Below, piece by piece: positions 50,544 to 61,842 of a DNA stretch of 64,000 nt (position 1 is its first letter; each line of letters opens with the position of its first letter). Both the position numbers and the translations under genes were made by a program. A model generated the notes under the pieces. The model was given only the letters and a program-made list of their open reading frames with translations. It did not search any database and was not told the DNA's origin. Origin of the DNA: Enterococcus dongliensis. GTDB lineage: Bacteria > Bacillota > Bacilli > Lactobacillales > Enterococcaceae. The stretch spans positions 123,161 to 187,160 of the forward strand of contig NZ_BJDQ01000003.1 of assembly GCF_005405225.1 (NCBI RefSeq), read 5' to 3'.

Positions 50544-52703
50544 ATGAGAAAAACCAAATTAATTCCATTTATCGTTTTCTTAATGGCAAGTATTTTTACA
50601 CTTGGATTTGCCAGCAAGACAAACGCTGCAGAAAAAACATATAAAATCGGAACGGATCTGACTTTTGCGCCTTTTGAATTTCAAAATTCTGATGGTGACT
50701 ATATAGGAATCGATGTGGACTTACTTAACCAGATAGCTAAGGATCAAAACTTTAAAGTAGATTTACGCCCATTAGGTTTTGACAGTTCAATCCAAGGTGT
50801 GCAATCGGATCAACTTGACGGTATGATCGCCGGTATGAGTATCACAGACGAACGAAAAAAAACTTTTGACTTTTCTGAACCTTATTTTGACAGCGGGATT
50901 CAAATGGCTGTCAAAAATGATAATAACAACATCAAAAATTATCGCGATCTCAAAGGCAAAACAGTTGCCGCAAAAATCGGAACTGAGAGTGCTACATTCT
51001 TAGATAAGAACAAAGACAAATACGGTTATGAAATCAAGCAATACGAAGCCGCCGACGCTATGTATAATGCATTGACAAATGGTAACGTCGAAGCGATTTT
51101 TGATGATTATCCCGTTTTAGGGTATGCCGTAACTAATGGACAATCGTTTAAATTAGTCGGTGATCCTGAAAAAGGCAGCTCTTATGGTTTTGCAGTCAAA
51201 AAAGGCGAAAACAAAGAGTTGCTGAAAAAATTCAACCAAGGATTAAAAGATTTAAAGAAAAATGGCCGCTATGACAAAATCGTCAGCGAATATATTTCTA
51301 CTGGTACTAGCTCTGCTGCTTCTAGTGAAATGAAAAAAATCAAACCTAAAAAGGATGTCTATGTCGTTGCCAGCGATTCAGCTTTTGCCCCTTTTGAATA
51401 CAAAGATAGCGACGGTGAATACAAAGGAATCGATGTAGATCTATTAAAACGAATTGCTGAATTACAAGGATTTAACATCGAATTTAAATTCATTGGTTTC
51501 TCTTCTGCGATGCAAGCATTAGAATCTGGACAAGCAGATGGAATGATTGCCGGTATGACAATCACTGATGAACGAAAAGCTAATTATGATTTTTCTGATC
51601 CTTATTTCCAAAGCGGCATCCAATTAGCGGTGGCTAAGGACAACAAGGATATTAAACATTACAAAGACTTAAAAGGCAAAACAGTTGGCGCCAAAGTCGG
51701 AACTGAAAGTGCTGATTTCTTAGAAGCTCACAAAAAAGAATATGGCTATACAATCAAAAGCTTCGATGCAGCAGATCAACTATATGATGCATTAAAAGTT
51801 GGTTCAATCGATGCGATGATGGATGACTACCCTGTTATCGGATATGCTGTGAAACAAGGACAAGAGTTAAAAACACCGATTAAACGTGAAGTTGGCGGCG
51901 AGTATGGTTTTGCAGTGAAAAAAGGGCAAAATCCTGAACTTAGTGCGATGTTTACTGAAGGATTGAAAGAACTAAAACAGACAGGCGAATACGATAAAAT
52001 CATCGATCGCTATATCGGTTCTGATAGTGAAAAAAAACAAAACACAGTGGATGAATCGACAATCGTCGGCTTATTAAAAAACAACTATAAATCATTATTA
52101 GATGGATTGTGGAAGACGATTGTATTAGCCTTGGTATCCTTTGGACTAGCTCTTGTGGTAGGTGTTATTTTTGGATTGTTCCGTGTTTCCCCAATCCGCA
52201 GCTTACGCACTCTAGCCGGAATCTATATCGATATTATTCGTGGAATTCCAATGATGGTATTGGCCTTCTTCATTTTCTTTGGCTTACCAGGTATTACCGG
52301 AATCAAGATTCCAGATTTTGCTGCTGGGATTATTACATTGACCTTGAATGCTAGTGCCTACATCGCTGAAATCGTTCGCGGCGGAATCAACGCAGTCCCT
52401 GTAGGACAAATGGAAGCTTCACGAAGTCTCGGTCTTTCTTATAATCGGACGATGCAAAAAATTATTTTACCGCAAGCTGTGAAGATTATGATCCCTTCTT
52501 TCATCAATCAATTTGTTATTAGCTTGAAAGATACGACCATCATTTCCGCAATCGGTGTTGTAGAACTACTTCAAACAGGAAAAATTATTGTCGCTCGTAC
52601 CACTCAAAGTTCCTATGTATATTTGATTATCGCGATCATGTATCTGATTTTGATTACGATCTTGACCAAGTTAGCAAACCGTTTAGATAAGAAGGTGAAA
52701 TAA
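50544..52703 (+). CDS. glnP: Glutamine ABC transporter: two fused binding domains plus permease (GlnP-type)
   Basis: 719 residues. Signal peptide, then two SBP_bac_3 domains in tandem (about 28-250 and 270-490) sharing [25 protein letters not shown], and DGMIAGM-ITDERK; these are close in sequence and probably arose by duplication. A C-terminal permease domain (about 500-719) with five helices carries the EAA loop [20 protein letters not shown]. Architecture and length match L. lactis GlnP (SBD1-SBD2-TMD), which imports glutamine and glutamate. It is coupled to glnQ with a one-base gap and has a GlnR box upstream. Confidence 0.92.
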   Translation: MRKTKLIPFIVFLMASIFTLGFASKTNAAEKTYKIGTDLTFAPFEFQNSDGDYIGIDVDLLNQIAKDQNFKVDLRPLGFDSSIQGVQSDQLDGMIAGMSITDERKKTFDFSEPYFDSGIQMAVKNDNNNIKNYRDLKGKTVAAKIGTESATFLDKNKDKYGYEIKQYEAADAMYNALTNGNVEAIFDDYPVLGYAVTNGQSFKLVGDPEKGSSYGFAVKKGENKELLKKFNQGLKDLKKNGRYDKIVSEYISTGTSSAASSEMKKIKPKKDVYVVASDSAFAPFEYKDSDGEYKGIDVDLLKRIAELQGFNIEFKFIGFSSAMQALESGQADGMIAGMTITDERKANYDFSDPYFQSGIQLAVAKDNKDIKHYKDLKGKTVGAKVGTESADFLEAHKKEYGYTIKSFDAADQLYDALKVGSIDAMMDDYPVIGYAVKQGQELKTPIKREVGGEYGFAVKKGQNPELSAMFTEGLKELKQTGEYDKIIDRYIGSDSEKKQNTVDESTIVGLLKNNYKSLLDGLWKTIVLALVSFGLALVVGVIFGLFRVSPIRSLRTLAGIYIDIIRGIPMMVLAFFIFFGLPGITGIKIPDFAAGIITLTLNASAYIAEIVRGGINAVPVGQMEASRSLGLSYNRTMQKIILPQAVKIMIPSFINQFVISLKDTTIISAIGVVELLQTGKIIVARTTQSSYVYLIIAIMYLILITILTKLANRLDKKVK

Positions 52704-52704
52704 G

Positions 52705-53442
52705 ATGGATAAAAAAATTGTCGTAAATCATTTAGTAAAAAAATTCGGTGACAACACCGTTTTAAATGACTTGAATATCAGCATCAGTGAAGGCGAAGTA
52801 GTTTGTATCATTGGTCCATCTGGTTCAGGAAAAAGTACTTTTTTACGTTGCATGAATCATTTGGAAGAACCGACTTCAGGAGAAATCATCATTGATGGCC
52901 AAGACCTGACCGATAAACATACGAATATCAACTTAGTACGTCAACACATTGGAATGGTTTTCCAACACTTTAACTTGTTCCCTCACTTGACTGTCTTGGA
53001 AAACATCACTCTGGCTCCATTAGATTTAAAGAGCGAGAAAAAAGATGCTGCCGAAAAACGTGGGATTGAGTTACTTACCCAAGTAGGATTAGCTGAGAAA
53101 AAAGATGTCTATCCTGACAGCTTGTCCGGTGGTCAAAAACAGCGGGTTGCGATTGCCCGTGCGTTAGCAATGAATCCTGACATTATGTTGTTTGACGAAC
53201 CGACTTCCGCTCTTGACCCTGAAATGGTCGGAGATGTTTTAAAAGTTATGAAGGACTTAGCCTTACAAGGCATGACGATGGTGATCGTCACTCATGAAAT
53301 GGGTTTTGCTAAAGAAGTGGCTGACCGTGTAATCTTTACTGACGGCGGGAAAATTTTAGAAGATGGAACCCCTGAGCAAGTCTTCAATAATCCTCATAAT
53401 CCAAGAACACAAGATTTCTTGAACAAAGTTTTGAATATTTAA
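52705..53442 (+). CDS. glnQ: Glutamine ABC transporter ATP-binding protein
   Basis: 245 residues. Walker [11 protein letters not shown]-loop, signature [15 protein letters not shown], Walker [15 protein letters not shown] and the H-loop THEMGF are all present, characteristic of polar amino acid ABC transporters. It energises GlnP encoded immediately before it (one-base gap; AGAAGGTG in the end of glnP is the ribosome site). Confidence 0.94.
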   Translation: MDKKIVVNHLVKKFGDNTVLNDLNISISEGEVVCIIGPSGSGKSTFLRCMNHLEEPTSGEIIIDGQDLTDKHTNINLVRQHIGMVFQHFNLFPHLTVLENITLAPLDLKSEKKDAAEKRGIELLTQVGLAEKKDVYPDSLSGGQKQRVAIARALAMNPDIMLFDEPTSALDPEMVGDVLKVMKDLALQGMTMVIVTHEMGFAKEVADRVIFTDGGKILEDGTPEQVFNNPHNPRTQDFLNKVLNI

Positions 53443-53445
53443 AAA

Positions 53446-53482
53446 AAACCGTGAAATCTAAAAAGATTTCACGGTTTTTTTC
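53446..53482 (+). terminator. glnQ terminator
   Basis: AAAACCGTGAAATC/GATTTCACGGTTTT with flanking A- and T-runs. It probably works for transcripts from either side. Confidence 0.9.
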
Positions 53483-53501
53483 ACAATTTATTTTGTAAAC
53501 A

Positions 53502-53535
53502 AAAAGAGCACCACAATTGTATGTGATACTCTTTA
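53502..53535 (-). terminator. tuf terminator
   Basis: Minus strand AAAGAGTATCACA/TGTGGTGCTCTTT stem with two mismatches, followed by a short T-run, directly after the tuf stop. Confidence 0.8.
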
Positions 53536-53542
53536 TTCAAAA

Positions 53543-54730
53543 CTATGCTTCGATCTCCGTTACCATACCTGAACCAACGGTACGTCCGCCTTCACGAATA
53601 GAGAAAGTCGTTCCCTTTTCTACAGCGATTGGATGGATTAATTCAACATCAATCGTTACATTATCACCAGGCATGACCATTTCAGTCCCTTCTGGTAATA
53701 CGATATTCCCAGTAACATCAGTTGTACGGAAATAGAATTGTGGGCGATAATTGTTAAAGAATGGCGTATGACGTCCGCCTTCTTCTTTTGTTAATACATA
53801 AACTTCGGCTTTAAATTTCGTATGAGGTGTGATTGAACCTGGTTTAGCAAGAACTTGACCACGTTCGATTTCATCACGGGTGATTCCACGTAACAAGACA
53901 CCAACATTATCGCCAGCTTCACCATAATCCAAAGTCTTACGGAACATTTCAAGGCCAGTTACAACAGCTTTTTGGATCTCAGGTTTGATCCCAATAATCT
54001 CAATTTCATCACCGACTTTTACTTCCCCACGGTCGATCCGACCAGAAGCTACAGTCCCACGTCCTGTAATTGAGAAAACATCTTCTACTGGTAATAAGAA
54101 TGGCTTATCTGTATCACGTTCAGGTGTTGGGATATATTCATCAACTGTATCCATCAAATCAAGAATTACTTGTTCTTGTTCAGGATCACCTTCTAGTGCT
54201 TTTAAAGCTGAACCTTTAAGAACTGGGATGTCATCACCTGGGAACCCATATTCAGAAAGCAATTCCCGAACTTCCATCTCAACTAGATCGATCAATTCTT
54301 CATCGTCGACTAAATCAACTTTGTTTAAAAAGACAATCAAATGTTTCACACCAACTTGACGTGATAACAAAATATGTTCACGTGTCTGGGGCATTGGACC
54401 ATCTGTAGCAGATACAACTAAGATCGCACCGTCCATTTGTGCAGCACCGGTGATCATGTTTTTTACATAGTCCGCGTGTCCTGGAGCATCAATATGGGCA
54501 TAATGGCGTTTTTCTGTTTCATATTCTACGTGAGCAGTATTGATAGTAATCCCGCGTTCACGTTCTTCCGGTGCAGCATCGATACTGGCATAGTCTTGAG
54601 GGTTTGCCAGACCTTTTTTACCTAATACCGTTGTGATTGCTGCCGTTAATGTTGTTTTTCCGTGGTCGACGTGACCAATCGTTCCAATATTAACGTGTGG
54701 TTTACTTCTATCGTAATGTTCTTTTGCCAT
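53543..54730 (-). CDS. tuf: Elongation factor Tu
   Basis: 395 residues from the ATG at 54728-54730 ([16 protein letters not shown]), behind AGGAGG; a TTG three codons upstream is unlikely. [10 protein letters not shown] (P-loop), [17 protein letters not shown] and the two beta-barrel domains are intact, ending in [10 protein letters not shown]. It delivers aminoacyl-tRNA to the ribosome. It is a lone tuf gene, not beside fusA here, as in several enterococci. A branched leader structure precedes it. Confidence 0.98.
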   Translation of the reverse strand: MAKEHYDRSKPHVNIGTIGHVDHGKTTLTAAITTVLGKKGLANPQDYASIDAAPEERERGITINTAHVEYETEKRHYAHIDAPGHADYVKNMITGAAQMDGAILVVSATDGPMPQTREHILLSRQVGVKHLIVFLNKVDLVDDEELIDLVEMEVRELLSEYGFPGDDIPVLKGSALKALEGDPEQEQVILDLMDTVDEYIPTPERDTDKPFLLPVEDVFSITGRGTVASGRIDRGEVKVGDEIEIIGIKPEIQKAVVTGLEMFRKTLDYGEAGDNVGVLLRGITRDEIERGQVLAKPGSITPHTKFKAEVYVLTKEEGGRHTPFFNNYRPQFYFRTTDVTGNIVLPEGTEMVMPGDNVTIDVELIHPIAVEKGTTFSIREGGRTVGSGMVTEIEA

Positions 54731-54765
54731 AATAAACAAACCTCCTAAAATATAAAAATTCTTAC

Positions 54766-54835
54766 GGATACAGTGTAAAACATTTTTAGCTAAATGAAAA
54801 AGATTTACACTTTTACTTTTTGTAAGTAACTATCC
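54766..54835 (-). promoter_or_regulatory. Predicted three-way-junction leader at the 5' end of the tuf mRNA
   Basis: On the minus strand GGATA (54831-54835) pairs with TATCC (54766-54770), enclosing hairpin TTACTT/AAGTAA (54813-54829) and hairpin AGTGTAAA/TTTACACT (54772-54811). The likely promoter (-10 TATTAT at 54842-54847, -35 TTGGAG, 17-bp spacer) would start the RNA right at the 5' base of the closing stem. The 5' UTR is then about 105 nt. The function is unknown: stability element or regulator. Confidence 0.5.
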
Positions 54836-54958
54836 GAAATCATAATACATCAGAATTGGTCAAACTCCAAATAATTTGTCTCCTACTGGACGGATACTGA
54901 TAGTTACGTAATAATAGAGATACTGTTTGGCTAAACATTTTAACTAGGAGTTGATCAC

Positions 54959-55213
54959 ATGCGTACCTTTGTAGAAAAGATCCAGCAGTTCCCAGAAAAC
55001 TTAAAACAAGCTTGGAGTGTGGGCTTTGTTTTCATGTATAACGGTAAGATCTTTCAGCATTTTCTAGCAAGACAATGGTCAGATCAACAGATCCGTGCCT
55101 ATTTTCAAGAAAATCATGACAGCCTTTCTACGATTATTACTCATCCCGATTTGAGATTAAAAGAGGTTCAAGTTGATCACTATCCTGACTGGATCGTGGT
55201 CGTCCCCTACTAA
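54959..55213 (+). CDS. Hypothetical protein, 84 residues
   Basis: ATG at 54959 with AGGAG 8 bases upstream. Rich in aromatic residues, with no signal peptide or membrane segment: a helical start (MRTFVEKIQQFPENLKQAW), a central FVFMYNGKIFQHFLARQWSD, and a beta-like end (KEVQVDHYPDWIVVVPY). I do not recognise the family. It is alone on the plus strand between tuf (divergent) and ilvA (convergent), with a terminator at its end. Confidence 0.6.
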   Translation: MRTFVEKIQQFPENLKQAWSVGFVFMYNGKIFQHFLARQWSDQQIRAYFQENHDSLSTIITHPDLRLKEVQVDHYPDWIVVVPY

Positions 55214-55216
55214 TTT

Positions 55217-55256
55217 AAAAAAAAGCGATGACAGCTAACTGTCATCGCTTTTTTTT
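55217..55256 (+). terminator. Bidirectional terminator between the 84-residue protein gene and ilvA
   Basis: AAAAAAAAGCGATGACAG/CTGTCATCGCTTTTTTTT, loop CTAA. It ends both convergent transcripts; the ilvA stop at 55255 touches it. Confidence 0.92.
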
Positions 55257-56511
55257 AAACCAATAAATCATAGAGAGTTTTATTTTGACTTAATTCAATA
55301 TAATTAGAATCAAATTTTTTCAATCGTTTTAGAAGATTAGGCAATGTCTTCGGTTCTTTTAAAAGCACTCCAATCACAACTGGACCTGTTCCCCGATTGC
55401 TCTTTTTAGTGTACTCAAAACGAGTGATATCATCATCTTCACCTAAGATTTCAGAGACAAATTCTTTTAATGCACCCGGTCTTTGTGGGAAATTCACAAC
55501 GAAATAATGTTTCAATCCTTCATAAATCAGTGAACGTTCCTCAATCTCAGCCATCCGATTAATGTCATTATTCCCACCGCTGATAACACAAATCACAGTT
55601 TTTCCTTTGATTTTATCTTTCATAAGATCCAAAGCAGCCACACTCAATGCTCCAGCTGGTTCCACAACGATTGCTTGTTTACCATATAGTTCTAAAATCG
55701 TTGAACAAATCAATCCTTCATCTACCGACATAAGCTCATCGACGTATTCTTTGCTATGCAAGTAAGTAATATCACCAACACGTTGAACAGCAGCACCATC
55801 AACGAATTTATCGATCTCTGTTAAAGTCACTGGCTGTTCTTTTTCAAACGCTGCTTGCATTGACGCTGCCCCTTTTGGTTCAACACCAATCACTTTTGTA
55901 TCTGGTGAGGTATTTTTTACATAAGCAGAGACACCGCTGATCAATCCACCACCACCAATTGCTGTAATGACATAATCAGGTTTGTACCCTTCGCTTTCAG
56001 CATCGGTCATCATTTCTAGAGCTAATGTTCCTTGACCGGCGATGATGTCGCGGTCATTAAAAGGATCGATAAAAGTCATGCCATTTTCTTCACAGTATTT
56101 TCTTGCGGCAGCAGCAGAAGCATCAAAAGTATCACCGACTAAATGAATATCGGCAAATTCCCCACCAAAGAATTGGACTTGTGAAACTTTTTGTTGCGGT
56201 GTAGTTGTTGGCATGAAGATGGCCGCTTTTGTCTTTAATTCCTGACAAGTATAGGCAACTCCTTGTGCATGATTTCCTGCACTTGCACATACTACACCTT
56301 TTTTCAACTCAGATTCTGGCAATTTTTTGATTGCATAGTACGCCCCACGTAATTTAAATGAGCGAACTTTTTGTAAATCTTCCCGTTTCAACAAAACGGT
56401 CGCTTGGTATTTTTCAGATAAAAAACGATCATATTGTAATGGTGTATGGTTCACAGAGTTCTTTAGCAACTGATAAGCACTTCGAACCTCGGTATCTTTG
56501 ATTAATCCCAT
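55255..56511 (-). CDS. ilvA: Threonine deaminase (ammonia-lyase), biosynthetic
   Basis: 418 residues. The PLP lysine is at about residue 53 in [11 protein letters not shown], the phosphate loop is [10 protein letters not shown], and the last roughly 80 residues form a single ACT-like regulatory domain ([17 protein letters not shown]), as in short Gram-positive IlvA enzymes. It makes 2-oxobutanoate for isoleucine. Last gene of the ilvD-B-N-C-A operon. Confidence 0.93.
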   Translation of the reverse strand: MGLIKDTEVRSAYQLLKNSVNHTPLQYDRFLSEKYQATVLLKREDLQKVRSFKLRGAYYAIKKLPESELKKGVVCASAGNHAQGVAYTCQELKTKAAIFMPTTTPQQKVSQVQFFGGEFADIHLVGDTFDASAAAARKYCEENGMTFIDPFNDRDIIAGQGTLALEMMTDAESEGYKPDYVITAIGGGGLISGVSAYVKNTSPDTKVIGVEPKGAASMQAAFEKEQPVTLTEIDKFVDGAAVQRVGDITYLHSKEYVDELMSVDEGLICSTILELYGKQAIVVEPAGALSVAALDLMKDKIKGKTVICVISGGNNDINRMAEIEERSLIYEGLKHYFVVNFPQRPGALKEFVSEILGEDDDITRFEYTKKSNRGTGPVVIGVLLKEPKTLPNLLKRLKKFDSNYIELSQNKTLYDLLV

Positions 56512-56525
56512 CGCTATACCTCCCG

Positions 56526-57545
<1,020 letters not shown>

Positions 57546-57569
57546 CTATATTAAAAGCATTTCTGCTTA

Positions 57570-58046
57570 TTAACCCCTATTAAATCCGGTTACCCCGGTT
57601 CGTGCCAATTGCTTAATACCATAAGGCCTCAAGACATCGATACAAGCGTTGACTTTTTCAGTTGAACCAGCAACTTGTACAACGATCGTTTTTAATCCTA
57701 CATCTACAACATCTGCGCGGAATGGATCAATCATCGCTTGGATCTCAGATCGCGTTGCTGCTGGAGCATTGACTTTGATTAAAGCCAATTCTCTTTCTAG
57801 ATGCGGCTCATCTGTAATATCAGATACTTTAACGACATCAATTTGTTTATTTAACTGCTTGGTCACTTGTTCAACTTCAGCCAAGGTATCTGCTTGGATA
57901 ATAATAGTCATTTGCGACTCACCCGATCGCTCTGTACGGCCAACGGAGACACTATCCATATTCACTTGTCGTCGATTTAAAACACTTGTGATTCGACTCA
58001 GTACACCGGCTTGGTCATGAACCATCGCGGTAATCATTCGCCTCAT
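57570..58046 (-). CDS. ilvN: Acetolactate synthase small subunit
   Basis: 158 residues. The ACT domain MITAMVHDQAGVLSRITSVLNRRQVNMDSVSVG occupies the first 75 residues, and the ALS_ss C-terminal region follows. It gives valine feedback inhibition to the large subunit encoded immediately upstream (ilvB ends one base before its start). Confidence 0.93.
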   Translation of the reverse strand: MRRMITAMVHDQAGVLSRITSVLNRRQVNMDSVSVGRTERSGESQMTIIIQADTLAEVEQVTKQLNKQIDVVKVSDITDEPHLERELALIKVNAPAATRSEIQAMIDPFRADVVDVGLKTIVVQVAGSTEKVNACIDVLRPYGIKQLARTGVTGFNRG

Positions 58047-59753
58047 TTAATCAACCCCCAACATCTGATCATTTGGCATTCCAGCCGGAATCATCGGCAA
58101 TACATGTTCACTCTTGCTGATCATAACTTCAATCAACATCGGTCCCGGTGTTGCAAAAGCTTCTTGCAATTCTTCGTCCAAAGTAGCAGGATCTGTGATT
58201 TTTCTACCACCAATGCCGTAAGCTTCAGCCATTTTCATAAAATCAGGCTGTTCATTGAACACCGATTGAGAACGGCGTTCATTAAAGAATTTTTCTTGCC
58301 ATTGACGAACCATCCCAAGTGATTGGTTATTCATCAAAACAAATTTGATATCCAAATTATTTTGATTTAAAATCGCAAACTCTTGATTGGTCATTTCAAA
58401 TCCTCCATCGCCAACAAAAACGACAACAGACTTATCTGGTTGACCAAATTTCACACCAACTCCAGCAGGAATTCCATATCCCATTGTTCCAAGCCCACCA
58501 CTTGTGATTAATTGCTTAGAAAATTTAAAAGGATAATATTGCGCTGCCCACATTTGGTGTTGACCAACATCCGTTACGATATAAGAGTCGCCTTTTGTGA
58601 TTCGTCCAATGATCTCAACTACTTCTTGCGGTTTAATAATTTTTTCATCCCGTTCATATTTTAACGGGTATTTTTGTTTGCGTTCTTCACAAAGTTCTCG
58701 CCAAGGTTGACAATCTGGTGCATCAATTTCAATCGACAGCATTTGCTGCAAAGCAATTTTTGCATCACCAACGATTGGAATATCCGTTGGAATGATTTTC
58801 CCAATCTCTACTGGATCAATATCGATATGAGCGACCTTCGCATGGGGAGCAAAATCCTTAGGTGAACAGGCTAAGCGATCATCAAAGCGACTGCCGATAT
58901 TGATTAATAGATCTGTCTCCATTAGTGCCATATTGGCAGCATAGGTCCCGTGCATGCCACCCATCCCAAGAAAGTTTGGATGATCATGAGGCAGTAATCC
59001 TAAACCTAACAATGTGCTGACCGTTGGCAATTGATATTTTTCAACAAACTGACGCAACTCTTCTTCACCATCAGCCGCAACAACACCTGCTCCGGCTAAA
59101 ACAATTGGTTTTTTCGCTTGTTTTAACAAATTCATTAACCGCTCAATCTGTAAAGCCGAAGGAATTGTCGTTGGTTGGTAGCTTTCAAGATGAACCGCAT
59201 CGTCGATTTTAGGATTAGCCTTCAATGTCGTGATATCCTTAGGCAAATCGATCAATACCGGCCCTTTTCTACCAGTTGTTGCAATATGAAAGGCTTCATT
59301 GACGATTCGTGGCAACTCTTCGATGTCTCGAACCTGATAATTATTTTTAGTAATCGGTACTGTAATTCCTAAAATGTCTGCTTCTTGAAACGCATCTTTT
59401 CCGATTCCCGCTCGTGATACTTGTCCTGAAATAACTACTAACGGAACAGAATCAATCATCGCATCAGCAATACCGGTGACCACATTGGTTGCACCTGGCC
59501 CACTAGTAACAATCACCACTCCGGGTTTTCCAGTAGCTTTAGCGTAACCTTCTGCAGCGTGAACTGCACCTTGTTCATGACGAGTAAGAATATTCGGAAT
59601 AGTCTCATCATAAAGTGAATCATATAATGGTAGGACAGCTCCGCCAGGATAACCAAAAATCAATTCAACTCCTTGATTTTCCAAACATTTGATTAATAGA
59701 TCTGCACCTGTTTGTAAATCTTCAACTGCCACTTTTTGCTTCATTTCTTCCAT
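58047..59753 (-). CDS. ilvB: Acetolactate synthase large subunit (biosynthetic)
   Basis: 568 residues from the ATG at 59751-59753 (MEEMKQKVAVEDL), 7 bases after AGGAGG; an ATG two codons upstream lies too close to that site. FGYPGGAVLPLYDSL with the catalytic glutamate nearby (TRHEQGAVHAAEG), and the TPP-binding GDGGFEMTNQEFAI...NNQ motif are present. It condenses pyruvate with pyruvate or 2-oxobutanoate. The partner is ilvN, so this is the biosynthetic rather than the catabolic alsS type. Confidence 0.94.
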   Translation of the reverse strand: MEEMKQKVAVEDLQTGADLLIKCLENQGVELIFGYPGGAVLPLYDSLYDETIPNILTRHEQGAVHAAEGYAKATGKPGVVIVTSGPGATNVVTGIADAMIDSVPLVVISGQVSRAGIGKDAFQEADILGITVPITKNNYQVRDIEELPRIVNEAFHIATTGRKGPVLIDLPKDITTLKANPKIDDAVHLESYQPTTIPSALQIERLMNLLKQAKKPIVLAGAGVVAADGEEELRQFVEKYQLPTVSTLLGLGLLPHDHPNFLGMGGMHGTYAANMALMETDLLINIGSRFDDRLACSPKDFAPHAKVAHIDIDPVEIGKIIPTDIPIVGDAKIALQQMLSIEIDAPDCQPWRELCEERKQKYPLKYERDEKIIKPQEVVEIIGRITKGDSYIVTDVGQHQMWAAQYYPFKFSKQLITSGGLGTMGYGIPAGVGVKFGQPDKSVVVFVGDGGFEMTNQEFAILNQNNLDIKFVLMNNQSLGMVRQWQEKFFNERRSQSVFNEQPDFMKMAEAYGIGGRKITDPATLDEELQEAFATPGPMLIEVMISKSEHVLPMIPAGMPNDQMLGVD

Positions 59754-59764
59754 CCTCATTCCTC

Positions 59765-61447
59765 CTATTCCTCAGGCAATTTCATGATTCCCCCGGTGTG
59801 TGCCGAGGTTACCATCGCTGAATAGCGTGCCAACCAGCCTTTTTTAACTTTTGGTTGAAATTTTTCTAATTTTTCTTGTCGGTTCGTTAATTCTTCATCA
59901 GCTACTGCAACGTTCAAAGTTCGGTTCGTTAAATCGATTGTGATCTCATCACCATCTTGAACCAATGCAATCGGTCCGCCAGCTGCTGCTTCTGGTGAGA
60001 TATGGCCAACTGCAATTCCCCATGTCGCTCCAGAGAAACGTCCATCAGTAATTAATGCAACCTCTTTACCTAAACCACGTCCTACAATACTTGAAGTTGG
60101 AGCTAACATTTCAGGCATGCCTGGACCGCCTTTTGGTCCTTCGTAGCGAATCACAACGACATGACCTTTTTTGACTGTATGATTATCAATTGCCTCGACC
60201 GCCTCATCATGAGAGCTGAAGCAAATAGCTTTTCCTGTAAAGGTTTTGATACTAGAATCTACGCCTCCGACTTTGATTACACAACCTTTTGGTGCAATAT
60301 TTCCGTATAAGATCGAAAGACCACCAACTGGGCTGTAAGGATTGCTTTTCGGATGAATCACTTCTTCGTTCATGATTTTTGCAGAAGCGACATTTTCTCG
60401 CAATGTTTTTCCCGTTACGGTCATACGATCTGGATGAATCGCTCCCTCAATCGAGACTAACTCATGAATGATTGCCGAGATCCCACCAGCTTCATGTACA
60501 TCGTGCATGGAGTAGCTAGAAGATGGAGCAAGTTTAGAAAGGTAAGGGACTCTTTTAGCAATCTCATTAATATCTGACTGATCGTAATCGATCTCTGCTT
60601 CATTAGCAATTGCTAAAGTATGGAGCACCGTATTGGTTGAACCTCCCATTGCCATGTCCAAGGCAAATGCATCGTCAATTGCTTCTTTGGTTATGATATC
60701 TCTTGGTTTGATTTGTTTTTTCACAAGTTCCATCAGATGTTTCGCTGATTTTCGAACCAAATCACGTCGTTCATCTGAAACAGCTAAAATGGTCCCATTT
60801 CCAGGTAATGCCATCCCAAGCATTTCCAACAAACAATTCATCGAATTTGCAGTAAACATTCCTGCACAAGAGCCGCAAGTTGGACACGCATTTTGTTCCA
60901 TGAATTGAAAATTTTCTTTCGTCATTTGCCCTTCTTTAAAAGCTCCAACTGCTTCAAACATTGAAGAAAGTGTAATCTGATGTCCTCGTGGATCGATTCC
61001 AGCTTTCATAGGACCGCCTGAACAAAAAATCGATGGGACATTGGTTCGTACAGCTGCCATGATCATGCCTGGTGTAATCTTGTCACAATTGGGAATATAC
61101 AATACACCATCGAACCAGTGAGCATTGATTACTGTTTCTGCCGAGTCAGCAATCAACTCACGACTAGGTAAAGAATAACGCATACCGATATGTCCCATCG
61201 CGATGCCATCATCAACACCAATCGTATTGAATTCAAAGGGAATCCCTCCAGCCTCACGAATCGCTTCCTTCGCGACATCTGCTAGTTCCCGCAGATGAAC
61301 ATGGCCTGGAACAATGTCGATATATGAATTACAAATCGCAATAAAGGGTTTATCCATATCATGTCTATTTTTTACTTGGCCAGTCGCATATAGTAAACTT
61401 CTAGCAGGTGCCGCATCTATACCTTTTTTTATTTGATCACTTCTCAT
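59765..61447 (-). CDS. ilvD: Dihydroxy-acid dehydratase
   Basis: 560 residues from the ATG at 61445-61447 ([17 protein letters not shown]), with AGGAG 8 bases upstream. Cysteines for the iron-sulfur cluster are in NCDKITPGM and [18 protein letters not shown]; the C-terminal GGPGMPEML is also intact. It makes the 2-oxo acids of isoleucine and valine. First structural gene of the operon, controlled by the attenuator and CodY box upstream. No leu genes or ilvE are in the window, so leucine synthesis and the final transaminase must be elsewhere. Confidence 0.96.
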   Translation of the reverse strand: MRSDQIKKGIDAAPARSLLYATGQVKNRHDMDKPFIAICNSYIDIVPGHVHLRELADVAKEAIREAGGIPFEFNTIGVDDGIAMGHIGMRYSLPSRELIADSAETVINAHWFDGVLYIPNCDKITPGMIMAAVRTNVPSIFCSGGPMKAGIDPRGHQITLSSMFEAVGAFKEGQMTKENFQFMEQNACPTCGSCAGMFTANSMNCLLEMLGMALPGNGTILAVSDERRDLVRKSAKHLMELVKKQIKPRDIITKEAIDDAFALDMAMGGSTNTVLHTLAIANEAEIDYDQSDINEIAKRVPYLSKLAPSSSYSMHDVHEAGGISAIIHELVSIEGAIHPDRMTVTGKTLRENVASAKIMNEEVIHPKSNPYSPVGGLSILYGNIAPKGCVIKVGGVDSSIKTFTGKAICFSSHDEAVEAIDNHTVKKGHVVVIRYEGPKGGPGMPEMLAPTSSIVGRGLGKEVALITDGRFSGATWGIAVGHISPEAAAGGPIALVQDGDEITIDLTNRTLNVAVADEELTNRQEKLEKFQPKVKKGWLARYSAMVTSAHTGGIMKLPEE

Positions 61448-61465
61448 ATTTACATCTCCTATTTC

Positions 61466-61518
61466 CAAAAAAAAGAGCTTCCCATCGTGAAATGGGATGC
61501 TCTTGCAAGAATCCCATT
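61466..61518 (-). terminator. ilv attenuator: terminator and competing antiterminator
   Basis: Minus strand: AGAGC-A-TCCCAT/ATGGGA-A-GCTCT followed by eight T (61466-61503) is an intrinsic terminator directly before the ilvD ribosome site. AATGGGAT upstream (61511-61518) can instead pair with ATCCCATT (61491-61498), which opens the terminator. A further helix can form near the leader-peptide stop codon. This is the classical transcription-attenuation layout. Confidence 0.85.
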
Positions 61519-61565
61519 TTTAACACAAACAGGACTCAAACTAACGGTTGTTACTCTCCCGCGTT

Positions 61566-61637
61566 CTAAGCCCTGCACATAATAATTAATAAGACGATAC
61601 CATCAAGATTATTGAATTTTTCTTTACACATAGTCAT
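61566..61637 (-). CDS. ilvL: ilv operon leader peptide
   Basis: 23-residue frame from the ATG at 61635-61637 (or 21 residues from the ATG at 61629-61631), with GAGGAG upstream. It contains the run GIVLLII: seven residues including three Ile, one Val and two Leu. Scarcity of charged tRNA for these amino acids would stall the ribosome here, favouring the antiterminator. The stop codon lies about 70 bases upstream of the attenuator terminator. Analogous peptides control the leu-ilv operon of L. lactis and ilv operons of enterobacteria. Confidence 0.85.
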   Translation of the reverse strand: MTMCKEKFNNLDGIVLLIIMCRA

Positions 61638-61678
61638 CGTCTCCTCATTTTTCTAATGTTGTTTTAATCATTTTTTAT

Positions 61679-61707
61679 ACTATACAATCCACAAGATTAA
61701 AAGTCAA
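61679..61707 (-). promoter_or_regulatory. ilv operon promoter
   Basis: Minus strand: -35 TTGACT (61702-61707), 17-bp spacer, -10 TATAGT (61679-61684). The start near 61672 leaves room for the leader peptide and attenuator. Confidence 0.75.
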
Positions 61708-61709
61708 TG

Positions 61710-61724
61710 AATTTTCAGAATATT
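61710..61724. promoter_or_regulatory. CodY-type operator at the ilv promoter
   Basis: AATTTTCAGAATATT on the plus strand, equal to AATATTCTGAAAATT on the minus strand, matches the CodY consensus AATTTTCWGAAAATT at 14 of 15 positions and ends 3 bp upstream of the -35. CodY with isoleucine/valine and GTP represses branched-chain amino acid genes in Firmicutes. Confidence 0.75.
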
Positions 61725-61795
61725 TTCTAAATAAGTTTTTTACCCTTTTCACTAGAAAAAACTCGTAAACGCATTCAAGTTAAGTACTAACAAAT

Positions 61796-61826
61796 CAAAA
61801 AAAGCCCGACAGAAACTGTCGGGCTC
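61796..61826 (-). terminator. Terminator after the broken acetyltransferase gene
   Basis: AGCCCGACAG/CTGTCGGGCT with TTTTTTT on the minus strand. It lies about 17 bases after the ancestral stop of the acetyltransferase (61843) and upstream of the ilv promoter. Confidence 0.88.
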
Positions 61827-61842
61827 AGCTAAAATAATTAAA

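Noticed and set aside
54728..54739. TTG start three codons upstream of the EF-Tu ATG
   Set aside because: EF-Tu begins MAKE in all relatives I know, and the ATG has AGGAGG at a usable distance.
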